Part shown: positions 28,249 to 35,548 of the stretch, piece by piece
Position numbering within the stretch: the stretch's first letter is position 1
Layout of the letters: every line of letters begins with the position of its first letter
Source: Bacteroidota bacterium
GTDB taxonomy: Bacteria > Bacteroidota > Ignavibacteria > Ignavibacteriales > Melioribacteraceae
Direction: 5' to 3'
NCBI GenBank assembly: GCA_023397505.1
Contig: JAEWUC010000004.1
Span: 1-64,000, forward strand
DNA: 64,000 bases
Position numbers and translations under genes: made by a program
Notes under the pieces: model-generated
What the model was told of the DNA's origin: nothing
The model's input: only the letters and a program-made list of their open reading frames with translations
The model's database searches: none

Positions 28249-29052
28249 CTATTCTTTTCTCTTATAGCTTCTAAAAGCAAATATGAATTGTTTGAAAAAA
28301 TTTTCCGGGAAATAAGTTTTTAACCCGAATTCTTTCGCTTTTTCTTCGGGTAAAAAAGCCGAGCCGAAAATCCAATCCCAGAATGCAAATTTTGTTGCGA
28401 AGTTTTTATTTCTGCCTTTGCCGGTTGTGTGGTGAAGCCGGTGCATTTCGGGTCCGTTAATAATTTTTTGAAGCGCGCCTGTTTTAACATTTATATTGGA
28501 ATGAATATACATGCCCCATACAGCACTAATAACACCTTTGTATGCCGCAACTTCGGGCGGTGCGCCGAGAAGAACTATCGGTAAAAATTCTACCGTTTGG
28601 TTTATTAAAATTTCTGCTGCATGGGAACGCGAACCGGAAAGCCAATCAACTTCTTTGGGCGAGTGGTGCGCCTCGTGAAGCCGCCATAAATATTTGTTTT
28701 TATGCTGCCACCTGTGCATCCAGTAAATGTAAAAATCATGCGTGATTGTGAAGAAAACCAATTGGGCCCAAATAGGTACGTCGGCAAATAATTTTAAACG
28801 AGATAAACCCGTTGATTCATCAATGCTTCTTATTATAAAAGTAAAAATTATTATGCCGAGAATATAACTTTGTGCAATTGTGTAAAGTGCAAGGTCGTTA
28901 AAAAATCCGCTGCGCAGAATTTTTTGACCTCCGTTGTACGGGAAAACTCTTTCTAGAATAATTAGTAAAATGGCGGCGGCTAGTATAATAATGTAAGAAA
29001 TTATTTCATACTGAGCGAGATTTGAAAAATAATTTATAAGTGATTCAAACAT
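28249..29052 (-). CDS. Sterol desaturase / fatty acid hydroxylase family membrane protein
   Basis: The 267-residue protein has several membrane helices (about 18-37, 60-78 and 90-110) and the diiron histidine boxes of the family: HDFYIYWMHRWQH, LHEAHHS and MHRLHHT. Members use a diiron centre and O2 to hydroxylate or desaturate lipids, or catalyse related lipid chemistry. The substrate is unknown. It lies downstream of the NeuB-type gene on the same strand, but separated by an inverted-repeat element, so it is probably not part of the sugar pathway itself; a lipid-modifying role for the same glycoconjugate cannot be excluded. An O2-dependent enzyme is interesting next to otherwise anaerobic-type metabolism (Rnf). 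Confidence 0.88.
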   Translation of the reverse strand: MFESLINYFSNLAQYEIISYIIILAAAILLIILERVFPYNGGQKILRSGFFNDLALYTIAQSYILGIIIFTFIIRSIDESTGLSRLKLFADVPIWAQLVFFTITHDFYIYWMHRWQHKNKYLWRLHEAHHSPKEVDWLSGSRSHAAEILINQTVEFLPIVLLGAPPEVAAYKGVISAVWGMYIHSNINVKTGALQKIINGPEMHRLHHTTGKGRNKNFATKFAFWDWIFGSAFLPEEKAKEFGLKTYFPENFFKQFIFAFRSYKRKE

Positions 29053-29087
29053 TTTTTTAACCTTTGAATTAACAACAAAGTCTCTGC

Positions 29088-29145
29088 GAACTTTGCGTCT
29101 TTGCGGGAAAAAATAACTCGCAGGGGCGCAAAGCCCGCTAAGTTC
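29088..29145. repeat. Imperfect inverted-repeat element (GCGAACTTTGCG type)
   Basis: The left arm GAACTTTGCGTCTTTGCG is matched, inverted, by CGCAAAGCCCGCTAAGTTC, with 21 bases between the arms. The motif of repeated CTTTGCG units looks like the dispersed intergenic repeats seen in many bacterial genomes. It fills most of the gap between the NeuB-type gene and the desaturase-like gene. Confidence 0.5.
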
Positions 29146-29149
29146 AATC

Positions 29150-30079
29150 TTATACTTTCAACAAATTCTTTACTCTTCTTAACTTTTCGATGCTTCCGTA
29201 TTCGCTTTCGTAAACTTTTTTGTGCCCATCGCCCAAACCTTTTTCGATATCGCGTATATCTTTTACTAGTCTGTTCAAACCAACAATTTCAACGGAAGCT
29301 GCTTGATCGGTACCCCACATTGCGCGGTCGAGTGTAATATGTCTTTCTACAAATGTAGCACCCAACGCAACTGCAGCAAGAGTTGGTGCTAAACCGGTTT
29401 CATGACCCGAATACCCAATCGGCACATCGGGAAATTTTTCTTTATATGTTTTTATAACATTCAAATTCAATTCTTCCAATTTGCATGGATAAGTTGAAGT
29501 TGCTTGAGCTAATAATAAATTATCAGTGCCAACTAATTCAACCGCTTGTTCAACTTCTTCCATAGAGGACATGCCCGTTGAAAGCATCATCGGTCTGCCA
29601 GTTGATTTAATCTTTTGCAGGAGATTTGCATCCGTTAATGATGCTGAAGCAAGTTTCCACATAACGGGGCGGAAAGCTTCCAAAAAATCTACAGATTCTT
29701 CATCCCACGGCGAAGCAAACCAATCAATATTTTTACTTTTGCAGTAGTCGTCTATTTGTTCGTATTCGTTAAAACCGAATTCGACTTTGTGGCGATATTC
29801 TATATATGTAATTCTGCCCCAAGGAGTATCTCGTTCAATATTCCATTGATCTCGGGGAACACACAGTTCGGGCGTGCGTTTTTGAAACTTAACTGCATCG
29901 CATCCGGCAAAGACAGCGCCGTCAATCAATTTTTTTGCAAACTCCAAAGAGCCGTTGTGATTTATTCCAATTTCGGCAATAATGTAAACAGGTTCTTCAT
30001 CGCCTATAAAACGATTTCCAACTTTTACCCGCTTCGACTTAATATTCGTCGAATCAAGGCGAGTTTTTGCCTCTTTCAT
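29150..30079 (-). CDS. NeuB-type nonulosonate synthase (PEP-condensing)
   Basis: The 309-residue protein shows the NeuB barrel signature: YIIAEIGINHNGSLEFAKKL, AGCDAVKFQKRTPELC, KLASASLTDANLL, LLAQATSTYPCKLEELNLN, PIGYSGHETGLAPTLAAVALGA and FVERHITLD. The family condenses phosphoenolpyruvate with an amino sugar or sugar phosphate to make nine-carbon alpha-keto acids such as sialic, legionaminic or pseudaminic acid. The C-terminal antifreeze-like (SAF) domain of classical NeuB is absent, so the enzyme is shorter than the usual 340-350. The start overlaps the KdsC-like gene by 4 bases (ATGA), implying translational coupling and a shared pathway. Which sugar it uses is unknown. Confidence 0.88.
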   Translation of the reverse strand: MKEAKTRLDSTNIKSKRVKVGNRFIGDEEPVYIIAEIGINHNGSLEFAKKLIDGAVFAGCDAVKFQKRTPELCVPRDQWNIERDTPWGRITYIEYRHKVEFGFNEYEQIDDYCKSKNIDWFASPWDEESVDFLEAFRPVMWKLASASLTDANLLQKIKSTGRPMMLSTGMSSMEEVEQAVELVGTDNLLLAQATSTYPCKLEELNLNVIKTYKEKFPDVPIGYSGHETGLAPTLAAVALGATFVERHITLDRAMWGTDQAASVEIVGLNRLVKDIRDIEKGLGDGHKKVYESEYGSIEKLRRVKNLLKV

Positions 30080-30609
30080 TTTTTCCCCTTTTTGTTTTTT
30101 TGTGCTTCAATTATTAATTCTGCAAAATCCCTAAAAGCGCCGTTACCGCCGCTGCTTTCAACAATAACATCCGCTACTTCTTTTGCGAATTTTGTTGCAT
30201 CTTTTGGGCAAGCGCTCAAACCGGATTTTTTCATTATTTCAACGTCGATTGTATCATCGCCGATGTATGCAACTTCTTCGGCTTTTAGATTTTTCTTTTC
30301 GAGAATTTCATCGAAAGTTTTTTCTTTTTCCTGAATACCGAGATATAATTCTTCTATATTCAATTTTTTCGCACGGCTTGTAACAATCTCGGTGGTTTCT
30401 TTTGTCATTATCCCGGTTTCTATGTTCAATATTTTTTTTAATCGTTCAACTCCCATACCGTCTCGTATTGAATAACGTTTTAACTCTTCGCCTTTTGCGG
30501 AGTAATAAACACCGGTATCGGTAAGTACGCCGTCAACATCAGTTATAACAAATTTAATTTTCGATGCTTTTTTAAGAATTTGCTTCCTCGATAATTTCTT
30601 CTTGGACAT
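30076..30609 (-). CDS. KdsC/YrbI-type HAD phosphatase
   Basis: A 177-residue HAD phosphatase without cap domain. Motif I is DVDGVLTDTG (Asp24 and Asp26), IRDGMG follows, then GIMTKETTEIVTSRAKKL and motif IV GDDTIDVEIMKKSGLSACPKDA. KdsC (KDO-8-phosphate phosphatase) and the KDN-9-phosphate phosphatase of Bacteroides share this architecture. Coupled to a NeuB-type gene, it predicts that the synthase product is phosphorylated, then dephosphorylated here. A ribosome site AAGGAG precedes the ATG. Housekeeping KDO phosphatase is the alternative, but the rest of the KDO pathway is absent here. Confidence 0.87.
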   Translation of the reverse strand: MSKKKLSRKQILKKASKIKFVITDVDGVLTDTGVYYSAKGEELKRYSIRDGMGVERLKKILNIETGIMTKETTEIVTSRAKKLNIEELYLGIQEKEKTFDEILEKKNLKAEEVAYIGDDTIDVEIMKKSGLSACPKDATKFAKEVADVIVESSGGNGAFRDFAELIIEAQKNKKGKK

Positions 30610-30670
30610 TTATTTCTCCTTCATTTCATACAAGTGTTATATACTATAAAAAACATTTTTTACTATGAAA

Positions 30671-31474
30671 TCACCATGCAGTCCAGCCGCCGTCAACAAC
30701 AAGGTTTGCGCCTGTCATATAACTTGATGCGTCACTCGCTAAAAATATCAACGCGCCTTTGTAATCATCGGGTTTGGCCATTCTGCCTAATTGTGTTTTA
30801 GCAGAATACTTGCTTATAAAAAACTCGTCTTGATTATTTTCAACTCCGCCTGGGGTTAATGTATTAACACGGACACCTTCTTTACCCCAATAAGCTGCAA
30901 GATAACGGGTGAACATTATGACTGCTCCTTTAGTGGCAGAATACGCCGGCGGCTTGTAGAAAGATTGCGAACCGTCTTCTTTAATATATAATGATTGATC
31001 GGGTGCGGTGATTCCATAAGTCGATGCAACATTAATTATACTTCCGCTTTTTTGCTTTGCCATTTCGAAACCGAGAATTTGCGAGCACAAAAATACTCCC
31101 GTTAAATTTACATCGACAGATTTTTGCCAAAGCTCGAGCGGGTAATTTTCGAATTTCGATTGCTCGCTTGCAGCTTTCGGATTTTCGAACATGTCGTTGA
31201 TAGCAGCATTATTAACAAGTATATCTATATGTCCTAACTTTTTCAAAATCTTATCACGCAATTCTTTTATCGATTCTTTATTTGTAATATCAACTCCAAT
31301 TCCGATTGATTCTGTCTGCAGAGTTTTGGCAAAATCATTGCAATTGTTTTCATCAATATCAGTTACAATCACATTTGCCCCTGCTTCGGATAGAGCGCGG
31401 CAGTGTTCTTTGCCTATCAAACCAAGTGCACCTGTTATTACAGCTGTTTTATTTCTCAAACTAAATATTTCCAT
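30671..31474 (-). CDS. Short-chain dehydrogenase/reductase in the sugar cluster
   Basis: The 267-residue protein is a classical SDR: NAD(P)-binding TGALGLIG (residues 14-21), NNAA (88-91), catalytic Ser151 in INVASTYG, and Tyr178/Lys182 in AYSATKGAV. It ends with the typical LASDASSYMTGANLVVDGGW. An oxidation or reduction step on the sugar precursor is inferred from its position between the aminotransferase-like and phosphatase genes. A strong GGGGGAGG ribosome site precedes the ATG. The insertion SLYIKEDGSQSFYKPP before the active-site Tyr may line a pocket for a special substrate. Confidence 0.85.
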   Translation of the reverse strand: MEIFSLRNKTAVITGALGLIGKEHCRALSEAGANVIVTDIDENNCNDFAKTLQTESIGIGVDITNKESIKELRDKILKKLGHIDILVNNAAINDMFENPKAASEQSKFENYPLELWQKSVDVNLTGVFLCSQILGFEMAKQKSGSIINVASTYGITAPDQSLYIKEDGSQSFYKPPAYSATKGAVIMFTRYLAAYWGKEGVRVNTLTPGGVENNQDEFFISKYSAKTQLGRMAKPDDYKGALIFLASDASSYMTGANLVVDGGWTAW

Positions 31475-31491
31475 GACCTCCCCCTTTTGTT

Positions 31492-31515
31492 CCCCCTCCT
31501 TAATTAAGGAGGGGG
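31492..31515. repeat. 24-base perfect palindrome between the aminotransferase-like and SDR genes
   Basis: CCCCCTCCTTAA is followed directly by its exact inverted copy, with no loop. It lies in the 52-base gap inside the sugar operon. As RNA it would form a long hairpin but no T tract follows. Its arms resemble the palindrome at 12392-12417, suggesting a dispersed repeat family. Confidence 0.6.
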
Positions 31516-31526
31516 ATATAGGAAGT

Positions 31527-32861
31527 TTATTTTTTCATTGGTTTCATATTAAAATTATCTGTCTTTCTAAAAACCGGCTGAACGGGTTCACCTTTCAACA
31601 TTTCATTTAACTTATTTTCGGTAACAGCTTTTTTAAGAATGGATAAAGATTCTTCAAGAGCTTGCAAAGTATAATCAACATCGGCATCGCTGTGAGAAAA
31701 ACACATATTATGAAATCCCTGCCATAGAACTCCTCGTTTAATCATTTCCTGCTGCATTAATGATTTTTGAATAGGCGGGTCGCCTGCTTTTGTATCAAAG
31801 GTTGCCATCGAACGCCATTCGTAACCGATTGCTTTTGTAAAATCAATGCCGAGTTTTTGTGCAATAGAGTTATAACCATCTTTCAACTTTTTACCTTGAG
31901 TTCTTAAATATTTCGGTACATCTTTAGTGCGGAGTTCGTTTATAGTAGCTTTTACCGCAGCGAGTGATAATGCTTCGCCGCCGAAAGTAGTGTAAAAGAA
32001 AATATCTTCATCGGCGAGATCCATAATTTCTCTTTTACCTGTTAGAATTGAAATGGGCATTCCATTTGCAACTGCCTTCGAATATGTTGCCAGATCGGGA
32101 GTAATCCCGAAAAATTCCTGCGCACCTCCAATAGACATTCTAAAACCCGTCCACATTTCATCAAAGATTAATACGATTCCTTTTTCTTTGCACAAGTCGG
32201 CAAGATTATGCAAAAAATTATTTTTCGGTTCTTCAAAAACAACGGGTTCTAAAATTATTGCAGCTACATCATCATCTATTGAGCTCTTCACAGAATCGAT
32301 ATCGTTATAATTAAATGTATAAGAAATTGCCTGCACTGCTTCGGGAATACCAAGGTTACGTGCAGTAACTGAAATATACCAATCATGCCAGCCGTGATAC
32401 CCGCAGCATAAAATTTTATTTTTGCCTGTATAAGCACGTGCCAATCTAACAGCCGCGCTTGTTGCATCTGCGCCGGTTTTACTGTATCTCACAGCTTCTG
32501 CGTTTGGTATTATTTCTCTAATTAATTCTGCTATTTCAACTTCAAGCGGGTGCATCATTGAAAATGTAATTCCGTTTTCCAATTGCTTCTTAATTGCTTC
32601 ATCGACGGCGGGGTATGCATAACCCAGCGAAAGTGGTCCAACGCCCATCATGTAATCGATGTACTCATTGCCGTCAACATCCCACACGTGTGAACCTTTT
32701 CCTTTTGTTAAATATTTCGGTGCGATTCCTTTAACCCATTGACCGGGTCCCTTCGCTAAAGTTTGTGTTACAGATGGAATTAATCCAACAGCTCTTGAGT
32801 ACAATTCATTCGATTTTGTAATAATCGGGAAATCATTTTTCAAATCAATTTTGTTTGGCAT
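31527..32861 (-). CDS. Glutamate-1-semialdehyde-aminomutase-like class III PLP enzyme
   Basis: A 444-residue class III aminotransferase. Visible features are the N-terminal MMGVGPLSLGYAYPAVD segment, RYSKTGADATSAAVRLARA (phosphate-binding turn), GYHGWHDWY, the cofactor Asp in LIFDEMWTGFR (Asp234) and the PLP Lys262 in ATYSKAVANGMP. These resemble HemL, but the cluster context and extra length over HemL (about 430) suggest a paralogue acting on a sugar, as a transaminase or as an amino-group mutase between neighbouring carbons. A GGAG ribosome site lies just before the ATG. Tetrapyrrole synthesis is the alternative, but no hem gene is adjacent. Confidence 0.85.
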   Translation of the reverse strand: MPNKIDLKNDFPIITKSNELYSRAVGLIPSVTQTLAKGPGQWVKGIAPKYLTKGKGSHVWDVDGNEYIDYMMGVGPLSLGYAYPAVDEAIKKQLENGITFSMMHPLEVEIAELIREIIPNAEAVRYSKTGADATSAAVRLARAYTGKNKILCCGYHGWHDWYISVTARNLGIPEAVQAISYTFNYNDIDSVKSSIDDDVAAIILEPVVFEEPKNNFLHNLADLCKEKGIVLIFDEMWTGFRMSIGGAQEFFGITPDLATYSKAVANGMPISILTGKREIMDLADEDIFFYTTFGGEALSLAAVKATINELRTKDVPKYLRTQGKKLKDGYNSIAQKLGIDFTKAIGYEWRSMATFDTKAGDPPIQKSLMQQEMIKRGVLWQGFHNMCFSHSDADVDYTLQALEESLSILKKAVTENKLNEMLKGEPVQPVFRKTDNFNMKPMKK

Positions 32862-32916
32862 TTCAACTCCGTTTTACTTTGTGTCTCTGCATTCAAAATG
32901 CAACGACGCATAATTA

Positions 32917-33816
32917 TCACACTAATTTATTCAATATTTTATCAGCAATTTTATCGGCGGTAAATCCTTCATAATTAAGAACATCTTTAAGAAGAGCCGG
33001 CTTGAACCATTTATTCATAAGCGCTATGGGAAGAACATCGGCAGTTTTTTTATGTTTTAGAAGTACTTCAGCCAAGATTGAATACAATCCGCCTGTAATA
33101 AAATGATCTTCAATAGTAATAACCAGTTTGCATTCATTCACGGCATTTAAGATTGCTACTTCATCGATTGGCTTAGGTGTACGAACGTTTATCAATCTGA
33201 CTGATAATCCTTTGGATTCGAGAATCTGTTTTGCCTTGAAAGCTTCCGTGAATAAAAATCCGTATACAAAAATTGCGGCATCTTTTCCATCGCCGAATAT
33301 TTCAGCTTTGCCTATTTCAAACTCGCTGTGTTCAATATTTCCTTTTAAAGCGTTAAAGCGTATGTAAAAGGGAGATTCATCGTTATAAATTTTAGGAAGA
33401 CATTTCATCATATCGTTTTCATCTGCCGGGCAAAACACATTTACATTTGGAATGCCGCGCATGATTGAAACATCTTCAATGGCTTGATGAGTAGGTCCGT
33501 TTGCGTCAGATAAAAATCCTGCGACAGAACCGACAATTTTTACGGGAAGATTTTGAATACCGACATTTGAACGGATGAATTCAAAAGGGCGCATAGTTAA
33601 AAATGTTGCGAGTGCGTGAACAATCGGAACGCGTCCGCGTAGGGCCAGGCCCGATGCAATTCCAATCATTGTCTGTTCTGCAATTCCGCAGTCGAGAAAA
33701 TTATCTTTAAATTTTGGCGGAAGATTGCGCATCATCGAACGGTTTTCGGAAGTCAATACAAAAAAACGCTTATCGTTTGTAATTAGGTTTAATAAAAATT
33801 CTTCGTAGTTCATCAT
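32917..33816 (-). CDS. Transketolase-like C-terminal subunit
   Basis: The 299-residue protein matches the pyrimidine-binding and C-terminal domains of transketolase: FLDCGIAEQTMIGIASGLAL, with the conserved Glu in GIAEQ that activates thiamine diphosphate, VHALATFLTMRPFEFI, and a C-terminal domain ending in KGLSVRLINVRTPKPID and the ITIEDHFITGGL segment. The start codons (ATGATG) overlap the stop of the N-terminal subunit gene by 4 bases. Together the two form a split transketolase, which transfers two-carbon ketol units between sugars using thiamine diphosphate. Its cluster suggests use in sugar-chain building, not the pentose phosphate pathway. Confidence 0.87.
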   Translation of the reverse strand: MMNYEEFLLNLITNDKRFFVLTSENRSMMRNLPPKFKDNFLDCGIAEQTMIGIASGLALRGRVPIVHALATFLTMRPFEFIRSNVGIQNLPVKIVGSVAGFLSDANGPTHQAIEDVSIMRGIPNVNVFCPADENDMMKCLPKIYNDESPFYIRFNALKGNIEHSEFEIGKAEIFGDGKDAAIFVYGFLFTEAFKAKQILESKGLSVRLINVRTPKPIDEVAILNAVNECKLVITIEDHFITGGLYSILAEVLLKHKKTADVLPIALMNKWFKPALLKDVLNYEGFTADKIADKILNKLV

Positions 33817-34670
33817 CTCGCCGTAATTGTTTCTGAAGTTAATTCTGTTTTTGCACCGCCGCGTAATTCTATTAATAATTGTTCAACTTCTTCCTGTGTG
33901 AAATTTACGAACCACCTGTCGGCACGCCTTTCAATGCTCGGCAATCCCTTGCCGCGTACTGTATTTGCAATGACAACAGATATTTTGCCTTTTTCGAAAG
34001 GGAATTGTGAAAATATACTTTCCATTTCTTCGAAGTTATGTCCGTTCACAATTTTTACGTTGCAGTTAAACGCTTCGAATTTTTTATCGAGTGGATTAAG
34101 CGGTATTAATTCTTCCGTAGGAAAATTTGCCTGGAATTCATTTCTATCAACAATAATTAAAAGGTTGTCTAATTTTTTTGAATTTGCTACGAGCAGTGCT
34201 TCCCACATTGATCCTTCGTTGCATTCTCCGTCACCTACAACAACTACAACTTTATTTGTTTGTTCCTTTAATTTACAGTCAATCGCAACACCGATTGCAA
34301 CTGAAAGATTCTGACCGAGCGAACCCGAATGATATTCAATGCCGGGAATTTTTCTGTTCGGGTGCCAATAAATATCGTCGTTTGTTTTTAGATGGTTTTG
34401 CAGCCGTTCTTTTTCGAGCCAGCCGAGTTCAACATATATTCCGTACAAAGCAGGAACATCGTGTCCTTTTGAAAGAAAAAAATAATCGCGGGAAGGATCG
34501 TTTAATTTTTCTTTCGAAACATTTAAAAAGTTTTTATATAGGTACACAATCAAGTCGGTGCACGAAAGGGAAGCGCCGATAAAACACCCGCCGTTTGTGC
34601 TCATTTTAATTATATGTTCACGCACATTCAGAGAAGTATTCTGTAATTCGAGTAATTTTTCTTTGTTCAT
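33813..34670 (-). CDS. Transketolase-like N-terminal subunit
   Basis: The thiamine-diphosphate-binding half of a split transketolase, 285 residues from the ATG. Evidence: MSTNGGCFIGASLSCTDLIVYLY, SKGHDVPALYG, YHSGSLGQNLSVAIGVAI and the GDG...N thiamine diphosphate motif (VVGDGECNEGSMWEAL, then IIVDRNEFQ). A TTG two codons upstream overlaps the stop of the SpsF-type gene; the ATG two bases after that stop is preferred. The enzyme needs the C-terminal subunit encoded immediately downstream. Such split transketolases occur in several surface-sugar clusters; the acceptor here is unknown. Confidence 0.87.
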   Translation of the reverse strand: MNKEKLLELQNTSLNVREHIIKMSTNGGCFIGASLSCTDLIVYLYKNFLNVSKEKLNDPSRDYFFLSKGHDVPALYGIYVELGWLEKERLQNHLKTNDDIYWHPNRKIPGIEYHSGSLGQNLSVAIGVAIDCKLKEQTNKVVVVVGDGECNEGSMWEALLVANSKKLDNLLIIVDRNEFQANFPTEELIPLNPLDKKFEAFNCNVKIVNGHNFEEMESIFSQFPFEKGKISVVIANTVRGKGLPSIERRADRWFVNFTQEEVEQLLIELRGGAKTELTSETITAR

Positions 34671-34672
34671 TT

Positions 34673-35470
34673 TCAAATTATTTTGTCTTTGTATTCGTCA
34701 ATATGATTTAATTCTTCAAGATGTTTTTCGTACCAGTATTTGCCGAGGTATTTTTTATTTATTTCCGCAATCTCAGGCTTGTCGTTTAATAATTTTAAAA
34801 TATCGTTTAATCCAAAGTTAGCATTACACGGATACAATTCCTCGTAAACTTTTTTTATGAATTGATAATCTTCCTCGAAATCAATTGTCCATCTGTGCGA
34901 TGTTGAATAATCCCAACCGGTTTCCCAGGTAACATTTCCTATTTTAAATTTGTCGGGGTTTTCCCAAAAATACGGAGTAGTGTGTTCGCGCTCCAATTGT
35001 CTCGTTGATTCTTTCCATGCTCTTTCTAGTACTTTAAAAGAAAAAATTTCAACGTCATTGCCGTCGGGGTAAGTTGCCGGATGAAGATTGCTCACAAAAT
35101 CAAAGTTGGTCGAATTATCTATATAATATTTTATAACTCTATCAATGACTACGGGATCAATTAAAGGACAGTCAGATGGAATTTTAACTACGGCATCCGC
35201 GTTAAATTTTTTACCCGCTTGATAATGGCGGTCAAGCAAATCAGTTAAATGTCCGCGGAAACAAGTTAAATTATTTTCTTTGCAAAGTTTTTCAATTGTA
35301 TCGTCGTCGGGATTTGTTGAAGTGGCGATTACGAACTGTCCGATCATTTTTGCTTTTTGAACGCGTTCTATCATTCTTAATAAAATCGGTTTGTTAAGTA
35401 CCGGCAGCATAACTTTTCCGGGCAAACGGGAGGAGGACATTCTTGCTTGTATTATTGAGACTATATTCAT
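34673..35470 (-). CDS. SpsF-type cytidylyltransferase
   Basis: The 265-residue protein has the nucleotidyltransferase opening of the SpsF family: IIQARMSSSRLPGKVMLPV, then DDTIEKLCKENNL, KIPSDCPLIDP, NLHPATYPDGNDVEIFS and HRWTIDFEEDYQFIKK. Relatives of NeuA/KdsB, these proteins are proposed to activate alpha-keto sugars with CMP, and in Bacillus the spsE-spsF pair links a NeuB homologue to an SpsF homologue. It is therefore the likely CMP-activating step for the product of the NeuB-type enzyme 5 kb downstream. It starts the enzyme block, right after the glycosyltransferase-like gene. Substrate not provable from sequence. Confidence 0.85.
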   Translation of the reverse strand: MNIVSIIQARMSSSRLPGKVMLPVLNKPILLRMIERVQKAKMIGQFVIATSTNPDDDTIEKLCKENNLTCFRGHLTDLLDRHYQAGKKFNADAVVKIPSDCPLIDPVVIDRVIKYYIDNSTNFDFVSNLHPATYPDGNDVEIFSFKVLERAWKESTRQLEREHTTPYFWENPDKFKIGNVTWETGWDYSTSHRWTIDFEEDYQFIKKVYEELYPCNANFGLNDILKLLNDKPEIAEINKKYLGKYWYEKHLEELNHIDEYKDKII

Positions 35471-35509
35471 TGAATATATTTTTAAAGAAATACGCGGTTT
35501 ATGAAAATA

Positions 35510-35544
35510 ATTCTAAACTCTACATTCATCGTTCTACACTCTCT
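35510..35544. repeat. Degenerate heptanucleotide tandem repeat
   Basis: Five contiguous 7-base units, ATTCTAA, ACTCTAC, ATTCATC, GTTCTAC and ACTCTCT, fill the gap between the SpsF-type and glycosyltransferase-like genes. They are the same motif family, inverted, as the six-unit array inside menE at 53004-53045. Confidence 0.55.
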
Positions 35545-35548
35545 CGTT

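Noticed and set aside
32917..34670. Transketolase pair as part of the pentose phosphate pathway
   Set aside because: No pentose phosphate gene is nearby and both flanks are surface-sugar genes; kept as an alternative only.
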